In this document: piece by piece, positions 51,822 through 60,188 of the stretch | Numbering within the stretch: position 1 is the first letter of the stretch | Layout: each line of letters opens with the position of its first letter | Source of the DNA: Streptomyces sp. NBC_00250 | GTDB taxonomy: Bacteria; Actinomycetota; Actinomycetes; Streptomycetales; Streptomycetaceae | Direction: 5' to 3' | DNA: 64,000 nt | NCBI RefSeq assembly: GCF_036192275.1 | Contig: NZ_CP108088.1 | Coordinates: forward strand, 7,131,501 to 7,195,500 | The notes under the pieces: model-generated | What the model saw: only the letters and a program-made list of their open reading frames with translations | Databases searched by the model: none | Told to the model about the DNA's origin: nothing | Position numbers and translations under genes: made by a program

Positions 51822-53279
51822 ATGAGTGACCGCGTCATCGCGGCCGACCCGCTGTCCGCCGCCAAGGCGAACCCGGCCGCCCCCCACGTCGACGCCGGCG
51901 ACGCCGGATACCGCAAGGACCTCAAGTCCCGCCACATCAACATGATCGCCATCGGTGGCGCGATCGGCACCGGCCTCTTCCTGGGCGCCGGTGGCCGGAT
52001 GTCCCAGGCGGGCCCCTCCCTCTTCATCGCGTACGCGGTCTGCGGCGTCTTCGCCTTCTTCGTGGTGCGGGCCCTCGGCGAGCTGGTGCTCTACCGCCCC
52101 TCGTCCGGCGCCTTCGTCTCCTACGCCCGTGAGTTCATGGGTGAGAAGGGCGCCTACACGGCCGGCTGGCTGTACTTCCTCAACTGGTCGACCACCGCCG
52201 TCGCCGACATCACCGCGGCCGCCACGTACGCCCACTTCTGGTCGATGTTCAGCGACGTCCCGCAGTGGATTCTCGCCCTGATCGCCCTCGCGGTCGTCCT
52301 CGCCGCCAACCTCATCTCCGTGAAGTACTTCGGCGAGATGGAGTTCTGGTTCGCGATCATCAAGGTCGGCGCCCTCGTCGCCTTCATGCTGATCGGCATC
52401 TTCCTCGTCGTGACCTCGCACGACGTCGGCGGCAGCACCCCGGGCCTCGCCAACATCACCGACAACGGCGGCATCTTCCCCAACGGCATGATGCCGATGC
52501 TGCTGCTCATCCAGGGCGTCGTCTTCGCCTACGCCTCCGTCGAGCTCTGCGGCGTCGCCGCCGGCGAGACCGAGAACCCCGAGAAGATCATGCCGAAGGC
52601 GATCAACTCGATCATGTGGCGCGTCGGCCTCTTCTACGTCGGCTCTGTCGTCCTGCTCGCCCTGATCCTCCCGTACACCGCGTACTCCGGCGACCAGAGC
52701 CCCTTCGTCACCGTCTTCGACAAGCTGGGCATCCCCGGTGCCGCCGGCGTGATGAACCTCGTCGTCCTGACGGCCGCGCTCTCCAGCCTCAACTCGGGCC
52801 TCTACTCCACCGGCCGCATCCTGCGCTCCATGTCGCTCTCCGGCTCCGCCCCCAAGTTCACCGGCGTCATGAACAAGGGCGGCGTCCCCTACGGCGGCAT
52901 CCTGCTCACCGCCGCCTTCGGCGTCATGGGTGTCGCGCTCAACTACGTGATGCCCGGCGAGGCCTTCGAGCTCGTCCTCAACTTCGCCTCCATCGGCATC
53001 ATCGGCACCTGGGCCATGATCATGGTCTGCTCGCTCCTCTTCTGGCGCAACGCCCAGCAGGGCAAGCTGACCCGCCCCGGCTACAACCTCCCCTGGGCCC
53101 CGTACACCCAGATCGTGACCCTGGTCTTCCTCGGCTCCGTCCTCGTCCTCATGTGGATGGACGGCGGCATCAGCCGCACCACCGTCAACTGCCTGCCGCT
53201 CATCGCGGCGGCCCTCGTCGGCGGCTGGTTCCTCGTCCGCAAGCGGGTCCGTACGACCGCCGCGGCGCACCGCGACTGA
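51822..53279 (+). CDS. APC-family amino acid permease (AnsP/L-asparagine-like)
   Basis: A 485-residue permease with 12 membrane segments. [20 protein letters not shown] is the AAT-family signature at the start of the first segment, followed by [28 protein letters not shown] shortened to the usual GEL motif. [20 protein letters not shown] is the EaGxExxxP signature. The pattern best fits the asparagine or D-serine/D-alanine/glycine group. The 226-base gap upstream holds its promoter and no other gene. It ends at a strong terminator. Confidence 0.92.
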   Translation: MSDRVIAADPLSAAKANPAAPHVDAGDAGYRKDLKSRHINMIAIGGAIGTGLFLGAGGRMSQAGPSLFIAYAVCGVFAFFVVRALGELVLYRPSSGAFVSYAREFMGEKGAYTAGWLYFLNWSTTAVADITAAATYAHFWSMFSDVPQWILALIALAVVLAANLISVKYFGEMEFWFAIIKVGALVAFMLIGIFLVVTSHDVGGSTPGLANITDNGGIFPNGMMPMLLLIQGVVFAYASVELCGVAAGETENPEKIMPKAINSIMWRVGLFYVGSVVLLALILPYTAYSGDQSPFVTVFDKLGIPGAAGVMNLVVLTAALSSLNSGLYSTGRILRSMSLSGSAPKFTGVMNKGGVPYGGILLTAAFGVMGVALNYVMPGEAFELVLNFASIGIIGTWAMIMVCSLLFWRNAQQGKLTRPGYNLPWAPYTQIVTLVFLGSVLVLMWMDGGISRTTVNCLPLIAAALVGGWFLVRKRVRTTAAAHRD

Positions 53280-53296
53280 CCTCCCCCCACGGGAAC

Positions 53297-53339
53297 GGCG
53301 AGTCCCCCGCAGGCACGGCCTGCGGGGGACTCGCCTTTT
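53297..53339 (+). terminator. Intrinsic terminator of amino acid permease
   Basis: An 18-bp perfect stem (53297-53314 with 53318-53335), loop ACG, is followed by TTTT. It ends transcription 17 bases after the permease stop and separates it from the formaldehyde operon. Confidence 0.92.
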
Positions 53340-53400
53340 GTCAGGAGATAGTGGTACGCAAGAGCCTTACAAGATCCGGTCGGAGGAAGGGAAGTTCGCG

Positions 53401-54486
53401 ATGCCGCAGCACGTCCAGGGGGTCATCGCCCCCGGCAGGAACGAACCCGTACGCGTCGAGACGATCGTGATCCCCGACCCCGGCCCCGGTGAGGCCGTCG
53501 TGAAGATCCAGGCCTGCGGCGTCTGCCACACCGATCTCCACTACAAGCAGGGCGCGATCAACGACGAGTTCCCCTTCCTCCTCGGCCACGAGGCCGCCGG
53601 AGTCGTCGAGTCGGTCGGCGAGGGCGTGACCGACGTCGAGCCCGGCGACTACGTGATCCTCAACTGGCGCGCGGTGTGCGGCCAGTGCCGCGCCTGCCGG
53701 CGCGGCCGCCCCTGGTACTGCTTCGACACCCACAACGCCAAGCAGAAGATGACCCTGCTCGACGGCACGGAGCTCTCCCCGGCCCTCGGCATCGGCGCCT
53801 TCGCCGAGAAGACCCTGGTCGCCGCCGGCCAGTGCACCAAGGTCGACCCCGCCGTCGCCCCCGAGGTCGCGGGCCTCCTCGGCTGCGGCGTGATGGCCGG
53901 CATCGGCGCCGCCATCAACACCGGAGAAGTCGGCCGCGGCGACACCGTCGCCGTCATCGGCTGCGGCGGCGTCGGCGACGCCGCGATCGTCGGCTCCCGC
54001 CTCGCCGGAGCCGCGAAGATCATCGCCGTGGACATCGACGACCGGAAGCTGGAGACGGCGAAGGCGATGGGCGCGACCCACACCGTCAACTCCCGCTCCA
54101 CCGACCCCGTCGAGGCGATCCGCGAACTCACCGACGGCTTCGGCGCCGACGTCGTCATCGAGGCCGTCGGCCGCCCCGAGACCTACCAGCAGGCCTTCTA
54201 CGCCCGCGACCTCGCCGGCACCGTCGTCCTCGTCGGCGTCCCCACCCCCGAGATGAAGCTCGAACTCCCGCTCCTCGACGTCTTCGGCCGCGGCGGCGCG
54301 CTCAAGTCCTCCTGGTACGGCGACTGCCTGCCCTCCCGCGACTTCCCGATGCTCGTCGACCTGCACCAGCAGGGCCGCATCGACCTCGCCGCCTTCGTCA
54401 CCGAGACCATCGGCCTCGGCGAGGTCGAGAAGGCCTTCGCCCGCATGCACGAGGGCGACGTCCTCCGCTCGGTGGTGGTGTTCTGA
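53401..54486 (+). CDS. mscR: S-(hydroxymethyl)mycothiol dehydrogenase
   Basis: A 361-residue zinc MDR enzyme that oxidises the formaldehyde-mycothiol adduct to S-formylmycothiol with NAD. Cys42 (GVCHTDLHY) and His63-Glu64 (LGHEAAG) hold the catalytic zinc and [15 protein letters not shown] the structural zinc. The start [16 protein letters not shown] and [14 protein letters not shown] are typical of the mycothiol-dependent subgroup in actinobacteria. ATG 53401 follows GGAAGGGAAG. The MBL gene overlaps its stop, giving a two-gene formaldehyde detoxification operon. Confidence 0.93.
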   Translation: MPQHVQGVIAPGRNEPVRVETIVIPDPGPGEAVVKIQACGVCHTDLHYKQGAINDEFPFLLGHEAAGVVESVGEGVTDVEPGDYVILNWRAVCGQCRACRRGRPWYCFDTHNAKQKMTLLDGTELSPALGIGAFAEKTLVAAGQCTKVDPAVAPEVAGLLGCGVMAGIGAAINTGEVGRGDTVAVIGCGGVGDAAIVGSRLAGAAKIIAVDIDDRKLETAKAMGATHTVNSRSTDPVEAIRELTDGFGADVVIEAVGRPETYQQAFYARDLAGTVVLVGVPTPEMKLELPLLDVFGRGGALKSSWYGDCLPSRDFPMLVDLHQQGRIDLAAFVTETIGLGEVEKAFARMHEGDVLRSVVVF

Positions 54487-55115
54487 TGGCCGCCCGCATC
54501 GACCACGTCGTCACCTCCGGCACCTTCAGCCTCGACGGCGGCACCTGGGACGTCGACAACAACGTCTGGATCGTCGGCGACGACACGGAGGCGATCGTCA
54601 TCGACGCCGCCCACGACGCCGACGCCATCCTCGCCGCCCTCGACGGCCGCGCCCTGCGCGCCATCGTCTGCACCCACGCCCACAACGACCACATCGACGC
54701 GGCCCCGGCGCTCGCGGCCGCCACCGGCGCCCGCATCCTGCTCCACTCCGCCGACCAGCCGCTGTGGAAGCAGACCCACCCCGACCACAGCCCCGACGGC
54801 GAACTCGCCGACGGTCAGGTCCTCACCATCGCCGGCACGGACCTCACGGTCCTCCACACCCCGGGCCACGCCCCCGGCGGCGTCTGCCTGTACTCCGCGG
54901 ACCTGGGCACGGTCTTCACCGGGGACACCCTCTTCCAGGGCGGCCCCGGCGCCACCGGCCGGTCCTTCTCGGACTTCCCGACGATCGTCGACTCGATCCG
55001 CGAGAAGCTCCTCACCCTGCCGCCGGAGACGGTGGTACGCACCGGCCACGGCGACAGCACCACGATCGGCGCCGAGGCCCCGCACCTCCAGGAGTGGATC
55101 AACCGAGGCCACTGA
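54486..55115 (+). CDS. MBL-fold thioester hydrolase, partner of mycothiol dehydrogenase
   Basis: A 209-residue MBL-fold enzyme. The zinc motif is CTHAHNDHIDAAP (HxHxDH), with HTPGHAPGG, FTGDTLFQGGPGATG and GHGDSTTIG. It starts on the last base of the dehydrogenase stop (TGATG). The likely role is hydrolysis of S-formylmycothiol to formate, as proposed for homologues in this position. Its 3' end overlaps the convergent pseudouridine synthase gene by 17 bases. Confidence 0.88.
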   Translation: MAARIDHVVTSGTFSLDGGTWDVDNNVWIVGDDTEAIVIDAAHDADAILAALDGRALRAIVCTHAHNDHIDAAPALAAATGARILLHSADQPLWKQTHPDHSPDGELADGQVLTIAGTDLTVLHTPGHAPGGVCLYSADLGTVFTGDTLFQGGPGATGRSFSDFPTIVDSIREKLLTLPPETVVRTGHGDSTTIGAEAPHLQEWINRGH

Positions 55116-56025
55116 GAGCCAGCCGGCTCTCGAAACGCCTCTCCGCACCCGTGAACGGGTCGGTGAACTCCAGCGTCCGCGCCAGCAGTTGCAGCGGACG
55201 CCCGAAGTCCTCCGACCCGTCCTCACGGACCACCGGATAGATCGGATCGTGCAGGATCGGCAGCCCCAGCGCGTTCATGTGCACCCGCAGCTGATGCGTC
55301 CGCCCGGTCTCCGGCACCAGCCGGTACCGCCCGAGCCCGCCCCGCCGCTCCACGAGCGAGATCCGGCTCTCGCTGTTCGGCTCGCCCGGCACCTCCCGGG
55401 CGGCCATCACCCCGCGCTCCTTCTCGATCCGGCTCCGCACCGTCACCGGCAGCTCCACCCCGGAGTCGTACGGTGCCACCGCCTCGTACTCCTTGCCGAC
55501 CAGGCGGTCCCGGAACAGCGTCTGGTACGCCCCCCGGTCCTCCGGCCGTACGACGCAGAGCACCAGCCCCGCCGTCAGCCGGTCCAGCCGGTGCGCGGGC
55601 TGGAGGTGCGGAAGCCCCAGCTCCCGCCGGAGCCGCGCGAGCGCCGTCTCCGTGACATGACGCCCCCGGGGCATCGTGGCGAGGAAGTGCGGCTTGTCCG
55701 CGACGACGATCCGTTCGTCCCGGTGCACCACCCCGATCGGGAACGGCACCGGCTCCTCCACGGGAAAGTCCCGGTGGAACCAGAGGTACCGGCCCACGGT
55801 GTACGGATCGTCCCCGGCCACCGGCCCGTCGACCCCGACGAACCGGCCCTCGCCGAGCATCTCCTCGACCCGCCCGACCCCGACGGCCGCCCCGTACCGC
55901 TCCAGCAGATGCTCCCGTACGGTCCCCCAGACCCCGCCCGGGTCCTCCGGCAGCCGCAGCCGCACGGGATCGACCCCGTCCCGCTGCGGCAACGGCGCGA
56001 CCGGCGCCTTCGCTCTCCGTCTCAC
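55099..56025 (-). CDS. RluA-family pseudouridine synthase
   Basis: A 308-residue RNA-modifying enzyme. The catalytic Asp is in AHRLDRLTAGLVLC. VVHRDERIVVADKPHFLATMP precedes it and GRTHQLRVHMNALGLPILHDP follows, the three RluA motifs. The first 90 residues lack a clear S4 domain. GTG 56025 is the start of the frame, with GAGGCGGA upstream. It is a short-form RluA of unknown target, rRNA or tRNA. Confidence 0.9.
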   Translation of the reverse strand: MRRRAKAPVAPLPQRDGVDPVRLRLPEDPGGVWGTVREHLLERYGAAVGVGRVEEMLGEGRFVGVDGPVAGDDPYTVGRYLWFHRDFPVEEPVPFPIGVVHRDERIVVADKPHFLATMPRGRHVTETALARLRRELGLPHLQPAHRLDRLTAGLVLCVVRPEDRGAYQTLFRDRLVGKEYEAVAPYDSGVELPVTVRSRIEKERGVMAAREVPGEPNSESRISLVERRGGLGRYRLVPETGRTHQLRVHMNALGLPILHDPIYPVVREDGSEDFGRPLQLLARTLEFTDPFTGAERRFESRLALSGLG

Positions 56026-56059
56026 GGCTCCGCCTCATGACTGCACGTACTCATGCCGA

Positions 56060-56090
56060 AAGTCCCGGTCGATGAGATCGACCGGGACTT
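56060..56090. terminator. Hairpin between tRNA-Leu and pseudouridine synthase gene
   Basis: A perfect 14-bp stem (56060-56073 with 56077-56090) and a GAG loop lie just downstream of the tRNA on the minus strand. It probably terminates the tRNA transcript. Confidence 0.75.
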
Positions 56091-56094
56091 CGTG

Positions 56095-56182
56095 TGGTGT
56101 CCGAGGGGGGACTTGAACCCCCACGCCCGATAAAGGGCACTAGCACCTCAAGCTAGCGCGTCTGCCATTCCGCCACCCGGAC
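56095..56182 (-). tRNA. tRNA-Leu (anticodon GAG)
   Basis: Read on the minus strand from 56182, the acceptor GTCCGGG pairs with CTCGGAC. The D arm reads TGGCGGAATGGCAGACGC. The anticodon stem CTAGC/GCTAG encloses the loop TTGAGGT (anticodon GAG). A long variable arm (TGCCCTTTATCGGGC region) marks a class II tRNA, and the T arm is GGGGGTTCAAGTCCCCC. Discriminator A is followed by an encoded CCA (56095-56097). It reads CUU and CUC leucine codons. Confidence 0.96.
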
Positions 56183-56390
56183 AAGGTGTCTGTCTTCCGT
56201 GCCGCTGGGCCCTTCCGACGAGGAAAACCATAGCAAACATTCGGGGTGGCCGATCACCACCCCCGGTCGCCCTCGTCGTGTGACAGCCGCATGTCGGCCG
56301 AGGGCCGCCCTTGGGTAGGGAGGGGGGCACGCGGGAGGATGGGACGAGCACCGAAGCAATCACGTGGGGCACGTAGTGGGAGGAAGCAGC

Positions 56391-57716
56391 GTGAGCGAGT
56401 CGAACACCGGCCGAAGCGTCACCGCCGAGAACGAGGTAGTGGACCTCTGTCGCGACCTCATCCGCATCGACACCAGCAACTACGGCGACCACTCCGGCCC
56501 GGGCGAGCGGGCGGCGGCGGAGTACATCGCCGAGAAGCTCGCGGAGGTCGGACTCGAGCCGAAGATCATCGAGTCGCACCAGGGGCGGGCCTCCACCGTC
56601 GCCCGCATCGAGGGTGAGGACCCGTCGCGGCCCGCCCTGCTCATCCACGGGCACACCGACGTCGTCCCGGCCAACGCCGAGGACTGGACCCACCACCCCT
56701 TCTCCGGGGAGATCGCCGACGGCTGCGTCTGGGGCCGCGGCGCCGTCGACATGAAGGACATGGACGCGATGACCCTCGCGGTCGTACGGGACCGGCTGCG
56801 CAGCGGCCGCAAGCCCCCGCGCGACATCGTCCTCGCCTTCCTCGCCGACGAGGAGGCCGGCGGCACCTACGGCGCCCGGCACCTGGTCGACAAGCACCGG
56901 GACCTGTTCGACGGGGTCAACGAGGCCATCGGCGAGGTCGGCGGCTTCTCCTTCACCGTCAACGAGAACCTGCGGCTCTACCTGGTCGAGACCGCCCAGA
57001 AGGGCATGCACTGGATGCGCCTGACCGTCGAGGGCACGGCCGGCCACGGCTCGATGACCAACGACGACAACGCCATCACCGAGCTCTGCGAGGCCGTCGG
57101 CCGGCTCGGCCGCCACCAGTGGCCGGTACGGGTCACCAAGACCGTCCGTTCCTTCCTGGACGAGCTCTCCGACGCGCTCGGCACCCCCCTCGACCCCGAG
57201 GACATGGACGGCACCCTCGCCAAGCTCGGCGGCATCGCCAAGATGGTCGGAGCCACCCTGCGGAACTCGGCCGCCCCGACCATGCTCGGCGCCGGCTACA
57301 AGGTGAACGTGATCCCCGGCCAGGCCACCGCGCACGTCGACGGCCGCTTCCTGCCCGGGTACGAGCAGGAGTTCCTCGCCGACCTCGACCGGATCCTCGG
57401 GCCGAACGTGAAGCGCGAGGACGTGCACGGCGACAAGGCCCTGGAGACCAGCTTCGACGGCGCCCTGGTCGACGCCATGCAGCTGGCGCTGCGCGCCGAG
57501 GACCCGATCGCCCGCGCCGTGCCGTACATGCTCTCCGGCGGTACCGACGCGAAGTCCTTCGACGACCTCGGCATCCGCTGCTTCGGCTTCGCCCCGCTGC
57601 AGCTGCCGCCGGAGCTCGACTTCGCTGGCATGTTCCACGGCGTGGACGAGCGGGTTCCGGTGGACGGCCTGAAGTTCGGCGCCCGCGTCCTGGACCGTTT
57701 CATCGACGCCTGCTGA
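56391..57716 (+). CDS. M20/M28-family metallopeptidase (peptidase/deacylase)
   Basis: A 441-residue cytoplasmic dinuclear zinc hydrolase of the M20 (ArgE/DapE/CPG2) family. Zinc ligands are His88 and Asp90 in LLIHGHTDVVP, bridging Asp120 in GRGAVDMKD, catalytic Glu in LADEEAGG, and a later His in FAGMFHGVDERV. The dimerisation domain lies between about 200 and 310. GGGAGGAAG precedes GTG 56391. The substrate could be a dipeptide or acylated amino acid. It is followed by a small hairpin and the chaplin genes. Confidence 0.92.
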   Translation: MSESNTGRSVTAENEVVDLCRDLIRIDTSNYGDHSGPGERAAAEYIAEKLAEVGLEPKIIESHQGRASTVARIEGEDPSRPALLIHGHTDVVPANAEDWTHHPFSGEIADGCVWGRGAVDMKDMDAMTLAVVRDRLRSGRKPPRDIVLAFLADEEAGGTYGARHLVDKHRDLFDGVNEAIGEVGGFSFTVNENLRLYLVETAQKGMHWMRLTVEGTAGHGSMTNDDNAITELCEAVGRLGRHQWPVRVTKTVRSFLDELSDALGTPLDPEDMDGTLAKLGGIAKMVGATLRNSAAPTMLGAGYKVNVIPGQATAHVDGRFLPGYEQEFLADLDRILGPNVKREDVHGDKALETSFDGALVDAMQLALRAEDPIARAVPYMLSGGTDAKSFDDLGIRCFGFAPLQLPPELDFAGMFHGVDERVPVDGLKFGARVLDRFIDAC

Positions 57717-57762
57717 AATTCGTCCGCGCGTTTGCATGTGCCCGGAAAGAGTGAATGAACTC

Positions 57763-57779
57763 GGGGGCTCGTAGCCCCC
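57763..57779 (+). terminator. Short GC hairpin after M20 gene
   Basis: Seven-base stem GGGGGCT/AGCCCCC with a CGT loop, 47 bases after the peptidase stop. It is a modest candidate terminator separating the peptidase from the chaplin gene. Confidence 0.5.
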
Positions 57780-57845
57780 TCCATTCCCCCTCGTTACAGG
57801 TGGTGCGGTCCGCGGCTGGGGCCGCATTGCCAACTAGGAGGAATA

Positions 57846-58079
57846 ATGATCAAGAAGGTCGTCGCTGCTGCGGCTGCCACTGGCGGTCTCGTTCTCGCGG
57901 GTGCGGGCATGGCCGTTGCCGACGCGGGTGCCCAGGGTGCCGCCATCGGTTCCCCCGGTGTCCTCTCGGGCAACGTCGTCCAGGTGCCGGTTCACGTCCC
58001 GGTGAACCTGTGCGGCAACACGGTCTCCGTGATCGGCCTGCTGAACCCCGCCTTCGGCAACACCTGCGTCAACGCCTGA
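57846..58079 (+). CDS. Short chaplin
   Basis: A 77-residue secreted protein. Residues 1-26 form a signal peptide (KKVVAAAAATGGLVLAGAGMAVADA). The rest is a single chaplin domain with [20 protein letters not shown] and two cysteines, Cys56 and Cys74, that form the intramolecular disulfide of secreted chaplins. Short chaplins self-assemble into amyloid fibres on aerial hyphae and lower surface tension. AGGAGG lies 5 bases before the ATG, an ideal ribosome site fitting high expression. Confidence 0.96.
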   Translation: MIKKVVAAAAATGGLVLAGAGMAVADAGAQGAAIGSPGVLSGNVVQVPVHVPVNLCGNTVSVIGLLNPAFGNTCVNA

Positions 58080-58219
58080 CGTTGTGCCTCGCCCCGTGAG
58101 GGTGTGAGCCGGTCCGGCCCCGGAGTGCGTGCCATGCACTCCGGGGCCGGTGGCCATTTCCGCCCCGGGTGTTCCGCCCGGTGGCACTCTTTGGAAGCCG
58201 AGCAGGCAGGGAACAAGCT

Positions 58220-59065
58220 ATGCGACAGGTCACGCGCAAGGGTCTGGTCACCTTTGCGGCAGCCGGAGGCGTTTTCGCCGCTGTGGGCGGCGGTTATGCG
58301 CACGCCGATTCCGGTGCGAACGGTGCGGCCACGAATTCCCCGGGCGTCGCGTCCGGAAATTCCGTCCAGGTCCCGGTGCACGTACCGGTGAACGCCTGCG
58401 GAAACACCGTCAACGTCGTCGGACTGCTCAATCCGGCGATGGGCAACAAGTGCGCCAACACCTCCAAGCCGGGCAAGCCGGGCGGCGGCTCCTCCGCCGG
58501 TGGGCACACCGGCAACTCTCCCGGGGTCGGCTCGGGCAACACCGTCCAGGTGCCGATCGACGCCCCGGTCAACGTGTGCGGCAACAGCGTCACGGGCATC
58601 GGCCTGGGCAACGCCGCCGCGGGCAACAGCTGCGGCAGCGGCATCGAGCCGACGCATCCGGGGAACCCGGGCAACCCCGGGAATCCGGGCAACCCTGGGA
58701 ATCCGGGCAATCCCGGTAACCCTGGGAATCCTGGTAACCCCGGCAATCCGGGAAACCCGGGCAACCCCGGTAACCCTGGGAATCCGGGCAACCCCGGCAC
58801 TCCTGGGAACCCCGGCACGCCCACGACCCCGGGTACGCCCGGCACCCCCGGTACGCCCGGCACCCCCGGTAACCCGGGCACTCCCGGCACCCCCGGCGAC
58901 GAGGGCGGGCCGAACACCCCGGGCGAGCACAGCGTCACTCCGCCCCGTGCCGTCGAGGAGCTCGCCGAGACCGGTTCCGGTCCGCTCGGCGTGATCGTCC
59001 CCGCCGGCGCCGGTCTGCTGCTCGCCGGCTCGCTGATCTACCGCCGCGCCCGCAGCGCCGCCTGA
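58220..59065 (+). CDS. Long, sortase-anchored chaplin with collagen-like spacer
   Basis: A 281-residue surface protein. A signal peptide ends near AHADS (residue 31). Chaplin domain 1 covers about 32-80 (Cys60, Cys78), and domain 2 about 98-140 (Cys120, Cys138). A spacer of about 90 residues built from GNP then GTP triplets follows. The C-terminus has the sorting signal LAETG (248-252), a hydrophobic segment and a basic tail RRARSAA. Class E sortase cleaves LAxTG, linking the protein to the cell wall. Long chaplins usually have a shorter and less regular linker, so this spacer is noteworthy. It is 140 bases after the short chaplin. Confidence 0.95.
   Translation: MRQVTRKGLVTFAAAGGVFAAVGGGYAHADSGANGAATNSPGVASGNSVQVPVHVPVNACGNTVNVVGLLNPAMGNKCANTSKPGKPGGGSSAGGHTGNSPGVGSGNTVQVPIDAPVNVCGNSVTGIGLGNAAAGNSCGSGIEPTHPGNPGNPGNPGNPGNPGNPGNPGNPGNPGNPGNPGNPGNPGNPGNPGTPGNPGTPTTPGTPGTPGTPGTPGNPGTPGTPGDEGGPNTPGEHSVTPPRAVEELAETGSGPLGVIVPAGAGLLLAGSLIYRRARSAA
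58655..58890 (+). repeat. 9-base periodic repeat coding for GNP/GTP triplets
   Basis: The spacer of the long chaplin gene is a direct repeat of nine-base GGN-AAY-CCN and GGN-ACN-CCN units with varied third bases. The first half encodes GNP and the second half mostly GTP. The synonymous variation suggests selection on the protein repeat rather than very recent duplication. Confidence 0.85.
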
Positions 59066-59145
59066 CCCGTCGCGCCTGCCGAGGCGCACGACGGGCGGTC
59101 GAGGCACACCCCGTACGACCGAACCCGTACGACGCACCACGCACA

Positions 59146-59170
59146 GGGGCCCCGCAGACCGCGGGGCCCC
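59146..59170. terminator. Hairpin between long chaplin and DUF5703 genes
   Basis: A 10-bp perfect GC stem (59146-59155 with 59161-59170), loop AGACC, lies in the convergent gap and is followed by TT. It can serve both strands. Confidence 0.75.
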
Positions 59171-59182
59171 TTCTCGTCGCTC

Positions 59183-59371
59183 CTACCAGGTCGCCCGGAC
59201 CTGGCGGATGATCCGCCGCTTCAACCGCACTCTGCGGCTCCCGTCCCGGTGCAGGCTCAGACGGTCCAACTCCCAGTGTCCGTACTCGGCATGGTCGGTC
59301 AGCAGCCGCGTCGCCTCCTTGCGGGAGACACCGCGCGGCACGTACACGTCGACAAATTCGTATTCCGGCAT
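59183..59371 (-). CDS. DUF5703-family small protein
   Basis: A 62-residue conserved actinobacterial protein of unknown function. It begins MPEYEFVDVYVPRGVSRKEA and ends in a basic strand region RRVRLKRRIIRQVRATW. The SRKEATRLLTDHAEYGHWEL middle is typical of the family. It is convergent with the long chaplin gene and divergent from the next gene (47 bases between). Confidence 0.85.
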   Translation of the reverse strand: MPEYEFVDVYVPRGVSRKEATRLLTDHAEYGHWELDRLSLHRDGSRRVRLKRRIIRQVRATW

Positions 59372-59418
59372 CGCATCTATTGTGCGGGCACCGGCCCGCT
59401 ACGGATAGCGTGCGTCCC

Positions 59419-60117
59419 ATGTCTGATGCTGCGCAGCCCACCGCTGCCGAGGTACGTGCCGCCGCCGAGGCGGTCAAAGCCGCACTGGACCGTCACCTCG
59501 CGGCGGTCGAACGCCGCACGGGGGACGACGACACGGCCGTCTACGAAGCCTTCAACGCCCTTGCCGCGGCGGCCGAGGAGTACGACGAGATCCTCTACGA
59601 CCGCTACGACGAGGTCACTCCCTTCGAGATCCCCGGAGCGGACGGCGCGCTGCCGCCGTACGCCGGACCTGACGAACCCCATGCCCTCAGCCTGCTGATC
59701 CGTCGCGACTACGCCGTGGCGGAACCGCAACGTCTGCTCGCCCAGGCCCGCCGCGTCGCCGAGATCGACGGCGAGGCGGACACCACCGGCCCCGCCGCCA
59801 GGGCCGGGGTCTCGCCGCTCGCCGCGCTCGGGGTGCTCTTCGGCGAGTACGAACCGGACGAGATCGCCTCCCGGCACAAGGAGTTCGGCCTGGAGGAGGG
59901 CGACTCCACGCTCTGGGTCACCGCGTCCGAGGAGCTTCCGGAACCGGGGGAGTGGCTCAACACCCCCTTCGAGCACGCCGATCCGGAGCGGATCATCTGC
60001 CGCTTCGACGTGAGCTCCGTCTTCGACGAGGACGAGGACGAAGACGGTGACGGTGACGGCGACGGCGACGGCGACGACGTTCACGAGGAGGAAGGGGCCG
60101 GCGGCTCCGACTCCTGA
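59419..60117 (+). CDS. Conserved hypothetical acidic protein
   Basis: A 232-residue cytoplasmic protein found in Streptomyces, of unknown function. The N-terminal helix AAEVRAAAEAVKAALDRHLA is followed by a Glu/Asp-rich domain. LFGEYEPDEIASRHKEFGLE and VTASEELPEPGEWLNTPFE are distinctive. The tail is a DEDEDGDGDG-type acidic repeat of about 25 residues that looks recently expanded. A hairpin terminator follows. No ribosome binding site is obvious before ATG 59419. Confidence 0.8.
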   Translation: MSDAAQPTAAEVRAAAEAVKAALDRHLAAVERRTGDDDTAVYEAFNALAAAAEEYDEILYDRYDEVTPFEIPGADGALPPYAGPDEPHALSLLIRRDYAVAEPQRLLAQARRVAEIDGEADTTGPAARAGVSPLAALGVLFGEYEPDEIASRHKEFGLEEGDSTLWVTASEELPEPGEWLNTPFEHADPERIICRFDVSSVFDEDEDEDGDGDGDGDGDDVHEEEGAGGSDS

Positions 60118-60124
60118 GGGGGAG

Positions 60125-60172
60125 ACGGCGGAGGGCCGGGACACCACGATCGGTGTCCCGGCCCTCCGCCGT
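60125..60172. terminator. Bidirectional hairpin terminator
   Basis: A perfect 21-bp stem (60125-60145 with 60152-60172) and a 6-base loop lie between the convergent acidic-protein gene and RecD-like gene. Confidence 0.88.
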
Positions 60173-60188
60173 TCCGCTCTCCGGGCCC

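Noticed and set aside
56095..56182. tRNA-Leu as an integration (att) site
   Set aside because: No integrase gene, no duplicated tRNA 3' end and no change of composition were seen on either side within the window.
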